A stretch of DNA of 64,000 nucleotides from an uncultured Dokdonia sp. (GTDB taxonomy: Bacteria; Bacteroidota; Bacteroidia; Flavobacteriales; Flavobacteriaceae): NCBI RefSeq assembly GCF_937910895.1, contig NZ_CALEMI010000031.1:25759-89758 (forward strand), read 5' to 3'. The notes under the pieces are model-generated. The model saw only the letters and a program-made list of their open reading frames with translations, made no database searches and was not told the origin of the DNA. Of the stretch, positions 42,663-52,159 are shown in pieces. The translations under genes were made by a program, and so were the position numbers. Every line of letters starts with the position of its first letter. The first letter of the stretch is position 1.

Positions 42663-42682
42663 TTCGCTTTTCGCGAAAGCGT
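42663..42682. repeat. Palindrome copy with one inserted T
   Basis: TTCGCTTTTCGCGAAAGCGT: the left arm has an extra T compared with the consensus, 17 bp before the pentapeptide gene end. Confidence 0.7.
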
Positions 42683-42698
42683 AAAAAACAAAATTCCC

Positions 42699-43268
42699 TT
42701 AAGAAATCTTAACTCCGTATTTCGTTAGTAAGCCGTATACCTCCTCTTTAGAAAATTGCGCACCTTTTACTTTGTTGCGATCAAGGTCTATGGTGTAATG
42801 TTGCGCTGTTCTAAAATCTACTTTTTCAAGAGTAGTGCTGTCAAAAATAGCCCCTTTGAGATCACAGTCTGAAAATACAGCTTGCGAAAGATTAGCTTGT
42901 GTAAAATCAGTTTCTTTGAGAGAGCAGTTCTTAAACTGTGTGTTTGTAAGACGCAGTTGATAGCAGTTAGCAAGATCCAATACACAATGATCTAGCTGTA
43001 TAGAAAGCATAAAGTCATTGCAAACACTTAGATTAACACCTACCATTTTACAGCCTTTAAAAATAACATTGTTTAGCGTTGACCCACCAAACTTAGCATT
43101 TGTTAAATTACAATCCGTAAACGTACATTCTAAAAACGTTGTGTTGGAGAGGTGAAGTTCTGAAAACAAACAGTCTGTAAATGTACAGTTGTCATATTCT
43201 CCTGCAGAGAAACCTACAGTTGTATAATCAATACCTTTGTAGTTTTTATCTAAGAATAGTTGGGACAT
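42699..43268 (-). CDS. Pentapeptide repeat protein
   Basis: The frame opens at 43322, inside the neighbouring gene. The ATG at 43268, preceded by AAGAAGG and 17 bp after the neighbour's stop, is the likely start (189 residues). From residue 15 it is a run of pentapeptide units of A(D/N)LXX type (DNCTFTDCLFSELHLSNTTF), which fold as a right-handed square beta-helix. Some members protect gyrase, but most have unknown roles. Confidence 0.85.
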   Translation of the reverse strand: MSQLFLDKNYKGIDYTTVGFSAGEYDNCTFTDCLFSELHLSNTTFLECTFTDCNLTNAKFGGSTLNNVIFKGCKMVGVNLSVCNDFMLSIQLDHCVLDLANCYQLRLTNTQFKNCSLKETDFTQANLSQAVFSDCDLKGAIFDSTTLEKVDFRTAQHYTIDLDRNKVKGAQFSKEEVYGLLTKYGVKIS

Positions 43269-43285
43269 GAATCTACCTTCTTTTT

Positions 43286-44176
43286 TTACTCTTTGATAGG
43301 CATAAATACTTCTGCTTTCCATTGAAGTTCGTCACCACCCATATTTGGGTTGTTATAAAATACTTCAACTGGCGTGAGATCTATAGGGATGTTATGACTT
43401 TTTGCATACGCCTCTAAAGCATACCAAGCACGATCTGAGGTAATATAATTACCGTTATAGGTAGCTTTGAGGGCTTTTTGGCTATTGTATTGCTTATACT
43501 TGATTTCTGGATGTTTTGGCAAACTATCACTTTTCTTGATAGGGAAACAGAAATTGTATGAAATACTATCTGTTTTCATGTCCCAATTTGTGACTTCGAC
43601 AAAAGGAGTACCATTTAGTTCTACTTTACCTTTCAGCATAATTTGTGTCAACAAAGAGTAATTGTACATCATCCCTTTTGCTTTTTCGACTTGTTGACCT
43701 TTAAGAGGCGTATAGGCAACGTAGGTTGCTCTTGTACTATCTTCTCCGTCAATCGTTACTCTCGTTCTATCTAAATGCAACATAAGCACATTATAGAATT
43801 CCTTTACCGTCGCCTCCGAGCGTTTCTCAATCGCTGTTTTTGAAAACGGAATCGCCAACTTATTAGCCAGACTATGATCGTTATCTTTTATATATACTTT
43901 TACTCTAGAGGTTGAGTCAGTTTCTGCTTCTATTTTCCAAGTATAGGTATGTATAGAATCTCCGAAATTAAATCGCTGGGTAAGTTCATCAAACTTAGAT
44001 TGATCTATGAGTTGTGTGCCTTCTATACCCGCATACCATGACTTGATAGATTGGTTAATAGTTCCCACGGTAGTTTTTGCAGGAAATCGAACGACATAGT
44101 CGTAGGGTTTTATAAACAAATACCACACAGCTACAACAAGAAGTAGTAAGAAAAGGACACGTACTATCTTTTTCAT
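43286..44176 (-). CDS. Membrane-anchored protein with GyrI-like effector domain
   Basis: 296 residues. N-terminal membrane helix (about 3-21, KKIVRVLFLLLLVVAVWYLF), a middle SRPBCC-like segment, and a C-terminal GyrI/effector-binding-type region (YALEAYAKSHNIPIDLTPVEVFYNNPNMGGDE, about 248-279). Members of this kind bind small molecules; the ligand is unknown. Its stop lies 17 bp before the pentapeptide start and its own start 7 bp after the haloperoxidase stop, so all are probably cotranscribed. Confidence 0.78.
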   Translation of the reverse strand: MKKIVRVLFLLLLVVAVWYLFIKPYDYVVRFPAKTTVGTINQSIKSWYAGIEGTQLIDQSKFDELTQRFNFGDSIHTYTWKIEAETDSTSRVKVYIKDNDHSLANKLAIPFSKTAIEKRSEATVKEFYNVLMLHLDRTRVTIDGEDSTRATYVAYTPLKGQQVEKAKGMMYNYSLLTQIMLKGKVELNGTPFVEVTNWDMKTDSISYNFCFPIKKSDSLPKHPEIKYKQYNSQKALKATYNGNYITSDRAWYALEAYAKSHNIPIDLTPVEVFYNNPNMGGDELQWKAEVFMPIKE

Positions 44177-44183
44177 AGGTATT

Positions 44184-45548
44184 TTAGTTTGAAGCTTGGT
44201 CTTTATTGACTTTCATTTTTAGTGTAGCATTTATAAACCGACCAATATTTCTCCCTTGTACCAGACCATTGTCTACGGCAGCTCGGTAGTGAATCCCTCC
44301 ATAGAGTCTACTTATAGCAGCTTCATTGGCAGCATTTCTAAACGAAGAGAAGCTCCGTACAGGAAGTCCAAAAGGCAATTCGGTATCATCTACAAAAGAG
44401 AATCCATCGCCAAAAATACTTGTCAATGCTTCGGCGGCAGCTCCCGATACGACGGAGTGACCACTTACATATTCTGGAAACGGAGGCGTCTGTAAAATAG
44501 GTTGCCAGTTATCATTAAAATGCTCGTTAATGAGTGTTTCAGGACGTACAAGATTACTCCTGTATTTTTCATCCCAACAACTTATAAACGCATCGGCGAT
44601 GGCGAGTGATGTTTTGGTATAAGTGTACATGGTTTGCATCACATCATGACCCGCATTTCTAGAAGCGATTTTAGCAATTCCAATCCAATGTGCGCCAGGG
44701 GTGATTTTTTTAGTCGCAAACATAAGATGTCCGCGGGTAACAGATACATACGGATTACAATCCCAAAACTGTGCAATGGCAATTTCTTCTGCAGTATCTC
44801 CTTTGGCAGTAATGCTTTCGCTTAGATCATAAACCTCCTTGAGCTCTTTATAAAAGTCTGAGTCTTTATCCATCGAATAGGCGGGTGGTGGTACAGGCTT
44901 AAATTGAGAAGCCGAGTCAATCACAAAAGGACGAATTTTATTCCAATGCGGTTCAATCCCATCACCATAAGCAGGAGGCGTTGGTTGCCATCTGGAAGGA
45001 TCGTCTGTGACGACAGAAAATTTAGGCATCGTACGGGTTTCTTTGTACATATCTTTATTCATCCAAGCGACAACATGTTCGACTACAGCAAGTCCATAGG
45101 CTTTAGATACCGTATATTCTGTTTCATTTTTAGTATTCCAGAGTTGGTATAAACTGTCTCTATAGGGTGTAATTTTATCTTCAGAAAATACCAAACGTCT
45201 ACTTAAGTCAATATGCGCAACAAGCGCAGCAAGCTCGTAGTTTAAATTTTCAGTAGTTGTTGGCTTAGGTATTTCGGTAAAGTCGTTGAGTTGAGTCGCT
45301 AGAGAATTGTAATCAGCATTAGTGCTTGACAGAATCTCATAAGCAGCTATATTAGGATAGGCATAAATTCGGCTTGCTTGTGGCGGCGAAAATATATCAT
45401 GAATCATTACTTGAGTCACATTGTTTACCGAGGTGTGAAAGTCTTCGGCAGTAATCACAATAGGCTCTATAGGTTTTTCTTCACAAGCCGTAAAGGAAAT
45501 AACCAGCAGTAACGCTCCAAAATAGTGGGATATCTTATTCATCATCAT
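44184..45548 (-). CDS. Vanadium-dependent haloperoxidase / PAP2-like lipoprotein
   Basis: The frame opens at 45587 within the preceding gene; the cluster of ATGs at 45548-45540 starts a lipoprotein signal (MMMNKISHYFGALLLVISFTAC). Numbered from 45548, the PAP2/haloperoxidase signature is complete: K328-x6-R335-P, S362-G-H364 and S413-R414-x5-H420. These bind vanadate or phosphate. Whether it halogenates or dephosphorylates cannot be read from sequence. It follows the third UnbV gene by 4 bp. Confidence 0.85.
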   Translation of the reverse strand: MMMNKISHYFGALLLVISFTACEEKPIEPIVITAEDFHTSVNNVTQVMIHDIFSPPQASRIYAYPNIAAYEILSSTNADYNSLATQLNDFTEIPKPTTTENLNYELAALVAHIDLSRRLVFSEDKITPYRDSLYQLWNTKNETEYTVSKAYGLAVVEHVVAWMNKDMYKETRTMPKFSVVTDDPSRWQPTPPAYGDGIEPHWNKIRPFVIDSASQFKPVPPPAYSMDKDSDFYKELKEVYDLSESITAKGDTAEEIAIAQFWDCNPYVSVTRGHLMFATKKITPGAHWIGIAKIASRNAGHDVMQTMYTYTKTSLAIADAFISCWDEKYRSNLVRPETLINEHFNDNWQPILQTPPFPEYVSGHSVVSGAAAEALTSIFGDGFSFVDDTELPFGLPVRSFSSFRNAANEAAISRLYGGIHYRAAVDNGLVQGRNIGRFINATLKMKVNKDQASN

Positions 45549-45552
45549 GCGT

Positions 45553-48500
45553 TTATTTTTGTAATTTGTATACGTGTGCTTTTTCATTATTAAAAGTAAC
45601 CAATAGATAGGTGTCTGTACCTACTGATACGATGGAAAGATGCCTTACAGATTTCTGTGAGAGGTCCAATCCTAATAGATGACCTAATGTAACACTTCCA
45701 TCACTTTTAAGCAATGCTCCAGAGAAAGAATCTAATCTTCCGTGAAAAGGCTTTACGCCAAAGTAATTTCCAGCGGCAAGCAGGTCTTCCTGTCCATCTT
45801 CATCAAAATCATGAACAGTAAATGCCATGATAGGGGCTGTTTGTAAGCTTTCGCCGAAAGGCATAAAAGAAAAACGACCTCCTTCATTTTTTAAGTATCC
45901 AGATTTCAAGGTATGCACGCTCAATAGTGTACTTTGAGACAAAGCTTTTTTACCGAATATTTCTTCTACCGTTTGTCCTGCAAAATCTTTATAACTCGTA
46001 TATTTTTTAAATAAATATGTCATCTGACTCCCCAATTCATTAAGCCCTAAGAGCGGATAATATTCGCCATCTTTTTGGGTTGCTACAATAGTTTCTGACT
46101 GACCATTGGCATCAAAATCATCTAGATACGCAAGCATCGGAGTCGTAGGAGTTGCTTTAAATTTGCTATTTTCTCCCCAGTTTCCTAAGACGTAATCCAG
46201 ATCGCCATCGCCATCTATATCAAAGGGCTGTATGGCTTGCCATAATCCGTTGAGATTGCTATCTATAACGGTTGCTTTTTTAAGGGTACCATTAATATTT
46301 GCATAAAACTGAGGTGCCATCCATTCTCCAATAAGGATAAGGTCTTTGGTGCCGTCTGCATTAAAGTCACTCCAGACCGCATCGGTAATCATTCCGACGT
46401 TAGTAAATGAAGTTGCAGTATCGATACTAAAAGTGCCTTTGTCATTACGTAAAAGTATCGATTGCGAAGGGCGCCCAAAGTCATTGGTCACGGCTTGATT
46501 GCCTACAAATACGTCTAAATCTCCATCATTGTCATAATCATGCACCGCGAGTACAGACGCATTTTGAAAGCTTTCTGGAAGCTGTTGTTTTACAAACATA
46601 GTGTCTTGGGCGGTATAATACAGATCATTGAGCGGTTTTGCCTTGTTGTCAAAATCGGCGCCACCAGTTCCTATCAGAAGGTCTGCGCGACCATTTTGAT
46701 TAAAATCTTGAAGGGTAGCGACCACCTCTTCGGTAATCGTTTCTTTGGTAATTTCTGGATAGGAAGCTTCTGTAAATCCAGTACTATCGGCGAGATATAT
46801 TTTGGAAGCCATAAACTTAGAACTCCCAAAATAAATATCATCTTTTTGATCTCCATTGATGTCTCCAATGGCGATTGCGGGCCCGCGATCTGATACTTGA
46901 TACGGAATCAGCTTCTGTCGGTTAAAGTCAATATACGCATCTTCTACGTGTGTAAAATCAATTCCAAGGTTGCCTTCTACTTTTTGAAATAGTGATTTGC
47001 GAGTCGGTTGTAAAGAATTATAATTAAAGGGTTTGTTGCCTTTTGGCGAAATTACAAGCGTTTGGTTGACTGCAACCTTCGTAAGGGTTTGTGAGGTACG
47101 GTTTGGCCATACGACTTTAAGCGAATCAATCATAGTTGTTTTGCCAAATCCGAAATGAAGAATAGGCTCAGAAGATGCCTGAAAGCCACGTACGGTATAG
47201 AGTTCTTTATATTGTAATTTACCTTGATGATACGCAAATACTTTGGTGCCTATTCCATACGTATTTGGAGCTGTATAATTGAAGCGAATCTTCAAATAGT
47301 TGGCAGTCGCATCCGTTGTGTTTTGATAGACTTGTGGTGTTGTGTTGATATTATTGGTAACGATATCTAGATCCCCATCATTATCCAAATCGGCTAGGGC
47401 AGTGGCACCAGAAACAAGCGTGTCTTTTTTGATCCACGTGCCGGACAGATCTTCAAAAGCAAGATGTTCTTTTCCTTTAAAAATATAATTGTGTGTATTT
47501 CCTTTTGGCATTAACTCCAATGCTTTCTGATCAATAAGCTTGGTATTGCTTATTTTACTTTGAATTTGATCGCTGGAGATGAATCGGATATAATCCAGAT
47601 CATTTGGGCGTTTCGGAATTCCGTTGGAGATAAATAAATCCTGAGAACTGTCTTGATCAAAATCAGCAAACAGCGCACTCCAACTCCAATCAGTAGCGGC
47701 AATGCCGCTGAGAAGTGCCGTTTCTTGATAGTCATATCCTTTCTGATTAACATACAGCATATTGCGTGTAAACTGATAGTGGTATCCAAAACGATCAATC
47801 CGTAGTTTTTGGGTTTGTATATTGTCGTCTCCTTCAGAGGATTTTAAAACATTTTCGTCTTCAGGAAGCATATCAAGCGAGATCATATCAGGCCAGCCGT
47901 CGCTATTAATATCAGCAACATCACTTCCCATAGAAAAGCGTGAGGTGTGTCCAAAATATTCTTTTAAGCTTTCGCGAAAGCTTCCTTTTCCTGTATTCAA
48001 ATAGTAATAATCATCTTCGTGAAAATCATTACCTATATAGATATCGGGCCATCCGTCTTGGTTAAAATCGGCGATTGCAATCCCTAATCCGTAACTATTA
48101 ATGCCTCCTAAGATACCCGCTTCTTCACTTACATCGGTGAATTTCCCACCGTCATTACGCATCAATCGGTCTCCTGTTTCGTAATTGCGTTTGAATCGCA
48201 ACGAAGCCTTGCCATACGATTCTTGGGTGTGTACCGCGTGATTGAGAATATAAATATCCAAATCGCCATCCAGGTCATAATCCAAAAAAGCAGCATTAGA
48301 ACTATAGGTATCCAAATCGAGTCCGTAGGCAGTAGCACTTTCTGTAAAGGTCGCATCGCCATTATTGATATATAATTCGTTATGACCGTCAAAACCATTA
48401 ACACCTACTACCGTACAAACATAAATATCAAGAAGTCCGTCGCCATTGACATCGCCCATCACAGCGCCTGTGTTCCAAGTACTATTACCACCAATGCCTG

Positions 48501-48825
48501 CCGTATTACTAATGTCTTCAAAAGAAAGATTGCCTTTATTGAGGTAAAGTTTATTTTGTACTTGATTGCCAGAAATGAAAATGTCAGGAAGGGTATCCCC
48601 GTTGATATCACCGATGGCAAGTCCGCCACCATTGTAAAAGTAGAGGTAATCTATAATATTAAAAGCATCACTTTCGGTAAGGGTATTGACAAAGGTAAGT
48701 CCTGTTTCTTTTGCCGACGGGTTTTTAAACAATGTGTCGTTTTCTGTGCAACCAAAAAGGAGAAACAATACCCCAAGAAATACGATATTTCTAATTGCCA
48801 GCATGGTATACTTTTGGTTTTTCAT
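45553..48825 (-). CDS. FG-GAP/VCBS repeat lipoprotein with ASPIC/UnbV domain, paralogue 3
   Basis: About 1,090 residues. A longer frame opens at 48840, but the ATG at 48825 (or 48804) precedes a lipoprotein signal ending FLLFGC. Many DxNxDGxxD calcium-loop repeats (DINGDTLPDIFI, DVNGDGLLDIYV) build beta-propellers. Near the middle is an ASPIC/UnbV domain (YGIGTKVFAYHQGKLQYKEL). It overlaps the preceding paralogue's 3' end by 35 nt. A genomic palindrome (47968-47981) is read as FRES. Confidence 0.85.
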   Translation of the reverse strand: MKNQKYTMLAIRNIVFLGVLFLLFGCTENDTLFKNPSAKETGLTFVNTLTESDAFNIIDYLYFYNGGGLAIGDINGDTLPDIFISGNQVQNKLYLNKGNLSFEDISNTAGIGGNSTWNTGAVMGDVNGDGLLDIYVCTVVGVNGFDGHNELYINNGDATFTESATAYGLDLDTYSSNAAFLDYDLDGDLDIYILNHAVHTQESYGKASLRFKRNYETGDRLMRNDGGKFTDVSEEAGILGGINSYGLGIAIADFNQDGWPDIYIGNDFHEDDYYYLNTGKGSFRESLKEYFGHTSRFSMGSDVADINSDGWPDMISLDMLPEDENVLKSSEGDDNIQTQKLRIDRFGYHYQFTRNMLYVNQKGYDYQETALLSGIAATDWSWSALFADFDQDSSQDLFISNGIPKRPNDLDYIRFISSDQIQSKISNTKLIDQKALELMPKGNTHNYIFKGKEHLAFEDLSGTWIKKDTLVSGATALADLDNDGDLDIVTNNINTTPQVYQNTTDATANYLKIRFNYTAPNTYGIGTKVFAYHQGKLQYKELYTVRGFQASSEPILHFGFGKTTMIDSLKVVWPNRTSQTLTKVAVNQTLVISPKGNKPFNYNSLQPTRKSLFQKVEGNLGIDFTHVEDAYIDFNRQKLIPYQVSDRGPAIAIGDINGDQKDDIYFGSSKFMASKIYLADSTGFTEASYPEITKETITEEVVATLQDFNQNGRADLLIGTGGADFDNKAKPLNDLYYTAQDTMFVKQQLPESFQNASVLAVHDYDNDGDLDVFVGNQAVTNDFGRPSQSILLRNDKGTFSIDTATSFTNVGMITDAVWSDFNADGTKDLILIGEWMAPQFYANINGTLKKATVIDSNLNGLWQAIQPFDIDGDGDLDYVLGNWGENSKFKATPTTPMLAYLDDFDANGQSETIVATQKDGEYYPLLGLNELGSQMTYLFKKYTSYKDFAGQTVEEIFGKKALSQSTLLSVHTLKSGYLKNEGGRFSFMPFGESLQTAPIMAFTVHDFDEDGQEDLLAAGNYFGVKPFHGRLDSFSGALLKSDGSVTLGHLLGLDLSQKSVRHLSIVSVGTDTYLLVTFNNEKAHVYKLQK
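47968..47981. repeat. Palindrome inside UnbV paralogue 3
   Basis: Perfect core within AAGCTTTCGCGAAAGCTT, read as F-R-E-S on the minus strand, in the sequence KGSFRESLKEYF. Confidence 0.9.
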
Positions 48826-51800
48826 TATTGATCGCCGCAATCAAAAAGGTATTTCCTTTACTATCTTTAAAGGTAGATAGATGTTTGATTTCTTCACGTA
48901 TTTCAAAACCACTGGTCGCATAGTCTTGCCATTCAAATCCTAACTTGCCGTCACCTAGTAACACATTTCCACTACTCGCATCTAGTTGTGAGTATTGAGG
49001 TTTAAATTCAAAATTATTACCGCCCATCACAAGATCGAGATGTCCGTCATTGTTAATGTCTGTACACGCAATCCCACATACACAAGATAATTGTACACGT
49101 GTAGGAAGTTCTTGGATTTTAAAAACCCCATTACCTTCATTGATCGCAATCACAGAAGCCGATGTTTGGACTTGCTTTACGATAGAAACGTCGATTACTT
49201 CTTTAGGAAATAACTCATCAATAGATCGTTTTGCATAGTCGGATGCTTTGATGTTTTGCTTTTTAAGTGACACCAATTGCCCTGTTAATTCTTTCTTTTG
49301 GTGCAACGGATAATCTTTTCCGTCTTTTTGAAAGGTGGTAATTTGCTCTATAGTTCCGTTGTTATCAAAATCATTGATGTACATTTTCATAGGAGCGCCT
49401 TCTTCGGGTTTGTAATGAATATTCGTTCCTTCGTTTCCTAACACAAGATCCAGATCGCCATCATTGTCAAGGTCGGATGCTGCTACGGTATTCCACCATC
49501 CATGAAGATCGTCTAGACTACTTTTCATAGCGGTAAGGCGTCTACCATTATTTTTATATATTTTGGTCGTGCCCCATTCTGAAGTAATTACCAAATCTTT
49601 TTTACCATCTTGATCCATATCTGCCCAAACGGCATCGGTGACCATTCCAGCATCTTTCAGCGGATATGCAATGCGTTCTGTGGCATTGGCAAATTCGCCG
49701 TTTCCTCTGTTTTCTAAGAAAAGCTGTTCTGGATCAATTCCATATACAGCAATGACACTTCTTGAACCAACAAACACATCCATATCGCCATCTTGATCAA
49801 AATCATACGGAGCGATCACAGACATATTTTGATACGCAGAAGGAATGGTTTTTTCTGCTTTCGCGAAAGCGCCCTTCCCATCATTCAAATACAACCGAAG
49901 GCTATAGTCTTCTTTAACTGTAGCTTCATTACCACCAGAGCCGACCATTAGATCTAAATCTCCGTCTCCATCGGCATCAAAAAATGCTGCTGCGGAATCT
50001 TCATACTTAGCATCAGTTTTAAAAGCGCCAGCGTAGGGTGCTTGTGACAAAATGCCATTTCCTTTATGGAAGTACAATGTACCCGCTTGTCCTTTGGCAC
50101 CGCCTATATAGATGTCTTCATTCCCATCTCCATTTACATCTCCTACCGCCAACGAAGGGCCTTCTTGGGATATTTTTTTGGCGATCAACCCTTCATAGTC
50201 AAAGTCACTATACTCATTTTCTTTATGTGCGGCGAGGTAGGTGTTTGCGATTTCTTGAAAAAGTGGTTTTGCCTTTTTAGGAGCGGGTACTGCATAAGTA
50301 GTTGTCGCGTCTGTAATTTGTAGGGCAAGTGTTTGGTTGACGGGTAGGTCTTTTAAAAGCTGTGTTTGATCATTAGGCCAAATGACACGTAACGAATCTA
50401 TTTTTTGAGATGCCCCCAAGCCAATCGTCATCGGATGTTCCATAGAAGACTGGAATCCTCTCGAAGGAATAAGTTCTTGAATATAGGTCTGTCCTGAGTG
50501 ATACAGCCGAACAGTGGTACCAATTGCAAACGGATTTTTCTCAGCCCCTTTAAATTTTAATTTGATGTAATTGTGATCCGTTTCTTTTTCTGTGTTATTT
50601 CTGAAAATAAAGGAGCCCATGTTCACATTGTTCACGACTAAATCCAAATCGCCATCATTATCTAAATCGCCATAGGCAGCACCGTTGGACATACTCAAGA
50701 TTTCAAGTCCCCAATCTTTGGCTTTGTTTTTAAAGGTGATGTCTCCTTGATTTTGATAGGCATAATTTGAGAGAGGCTTGACAGGCATTTTATTAATGAT
50801 CGTGTCTAGCACTCTGGTTTCACCAGTTGCTTTGCTTTGGATGATTTCATTAGCAAAGAAGTCTACAAAATCCAGATCGGTAAGGTCATGGTTGATTCCA
50901 TTAGTCACATAAATATCACGATACCCATCGTTATCCATATCAAATACGAGTCCTGACCAACTCCAATCAGTTGCTTCTACACCACTGTGATAAGCAACTT
51001 CTGAGAAGGTTCCGTTCCCATTGTTAATTTGTAAAGTGTTTTGAATAAACTGTTGGTAGAAATCATTGCGTTGTTTTCTCTTGTACACATTGTAACCATC
51101 AAATTCCATTACGGATTTTACACGTTCTTCTCCATCAGGAAGCATATCTGTGATAAAGATATCTTGCAATCCGTCATTATTAATATCAGAAATATCAACG
51201 CCCATCGCCGAGAGAGATAGGTGAGAGGTCCATTTTTTTATTTCTTCGGTAAAGGTGCCATCTTGGTTGTTGATGTATAAATAATCACGTTCAAAAAAGT
51301 CATTTGAGATGTAAATATCCGGATATAAATCTTGATTAATATCTGTGACCATGACGCCTAATCCAAATCCTATGAGAGATCCATAAATTCCTGCTTCCTC
51401 ACTTACATCTGTAAAGACACCATTATCATTACGCATTAATAAATCGCCTACACCTCTAAAATCACTATCTACATTTTCCCAATCTTGTGCACGCTTGTCA
51501 CGTTGTCCTTTATTTCCTAGACTGCTTACGGGAACATTGCTGTTGTTTAAAATATAGACATCTAGATCTCCATCTTTATCATAATCAAAGAAGGAAGCGT
51601 GAGTTGAAAATCCAGAAGTGGCTAGATTGTATTCTTTTGCTTTTTCTGAAAAGGTAAGATCTCCGTTATTGATGTATAAATTGTTATCGTGGTTGTCTGC
51701 CTCAAGGTTTCCTGCATTACTTACATAAATATCCAATAAACCATCGGCATTTACATCTGCCATGGTCACTCCTGTAGACCAAGGTTTGTTTCCTTCAATC

Positions 51801-52153
51801 CCTGCTTTTTCAGAAATATCTTCAAAGGTAAAATTGCCTTTGTTGAGATAGAGTTTATTTTTCCCCATATTGGCGGTTAGAAAAATATCGGCAAAGCCAT
51901 CGTTATTAATATCTCCTATCGCTACGCCACCCCCATTATAGAAGTTACGGTACTTGAAAATATTAAAGTCCTTTTGGTTTTTGATGGTATTGACAAAGTC
52001 AATGCCTGTCTCTTCTTTAGAAAGTAAGGTAAATAAGGTGTTTTCTTTTTGCGCGGTTTCTTCTGCTGACTCTTTGGTTGTCGAAGTACACGCGGTAATA
52101 CATAGAGCGATAATAGCTCCAAGAACGGTTTGGTATGTGAATTTAACTTGCAT
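48791..52153 (-). CDS. FG-GAP/VCBS repeat lipoprotein with ASPIC/UnbV domain, paralogue 2
   Basis: 1,120 residues. Lipoprotein signal MQVKFTYQTVLGAIIALCITAC. Repeats such as DINNDGFADIFLTA, DVNADGLLDIYVSN and DYDKDGDLDVYILN from about residue 75 onward, then the UnbV domain (FAIGTTVRLYHSGQTYIQELIPSRGFQSS, about 535-563) and a second series of repeats. It starts 6 bp after paralogue 1. An in-frame palindrome (49857-49870) encodes AFAKA. Confidence 0.87.
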   Translation of the reverse strand: MQVKFTYQTVLGAIIALCITACTSTTKESAEETAQKENTLFTLLSKEETGIDFVNTIKNQKDFNIFKYRNFYNGGGVAIGDINNDGFADIFLTANMGKNKLYLNKGNFTFEDISEKAGIEGNKPWSTGVTMADVNADGLLDIYVSNAGNLEADNHDNNLYINNGDLTFSEKAKEYNLATSGFSTHASFFDYDKDGDLDVYILNNSNVPVSSLGNKGQRDKRAQDWENVDSDFRGVGDLLMRNDNGVFTDVSEEAGIYGSLIGFGLGVMVTDINQDLYPDIYISNDFFERDYLYINNQDGTFTEEIKKWTSHLSLSAMGVDISDINNDGLQDIFITDMLPDGEERVKSVMEFDGYNVYKRKQRNDFYQQFIQNTLQINNGNGTFSEVAYHSGVEATDWSWSGLVFDMDNDGYRDIYVTNGINHDLTDLDFVDFFANEIIQSKATGETRVLDTIINKMPVKPLSNYAYQNQGDITFKNKAKDWGLEILSMSNGAAYGDLDNDGDLDLVVNNVNMGSFIFRNNTEKETDHNYIKLKFKGAEKNPFAIGTTVRLYHSGQTYIQELIPSRGFQSSMEHPMTIGLGASQKIDSLRVIWPNDQTQLLKDLPVNQTLALQITDATTTYAVPAPKKAKPLFQEIANTYLAAHKENEYSDFDYEGLIAKKISQEGPSLAVGDVNGDGNEDIYIGGAKGQAGTLYFHKGNGILSQAPYAGAFKTDAKYEDSAAAFFDADGDGDLDLMVGSGGNEATVKEDYSLRLYLNDGKGAFAKAEKTIPSAYQNMSVIAPYDFDQDGDMDVFVGSRSVIAVYGIDPEQLFLENRGNGEFANATERIAYPLKDAGMVTDAVWADMDQDGKKDLVITSEWGTTKIYKNNGRRLTAMKSSLDDLHGWWNTVAASDLDNDGDLDLVLGNEGTNIHYKPEEGAPMKMYINDFDNNGTIEQITTFQKDGKDYPLHQKKELTGQLVSLKKQNIKASDYAKRSIDELFPKEVIDVSIVKQVQTSASVIAINEGNGVFKIQELPTRVQLSCVCGIACTDINNDGHLDLVMGGNNFEFKPQYSQLDASSGNVLLGDGKLGFEWQDYATSGFEIREEIKHLSTFKDSKGNTFLIAAINNEKPKVYHAGN
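49857..49870. repeat. Palindrome inside UnbV paralogue 2
   Basis: Perfect core read as A-F-A-K-A within GKGAFAKAEKTI, at the loop after a DGKGAF repeat. Confidence 0.9.
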
Positions 52154-52159
52154 ATACGA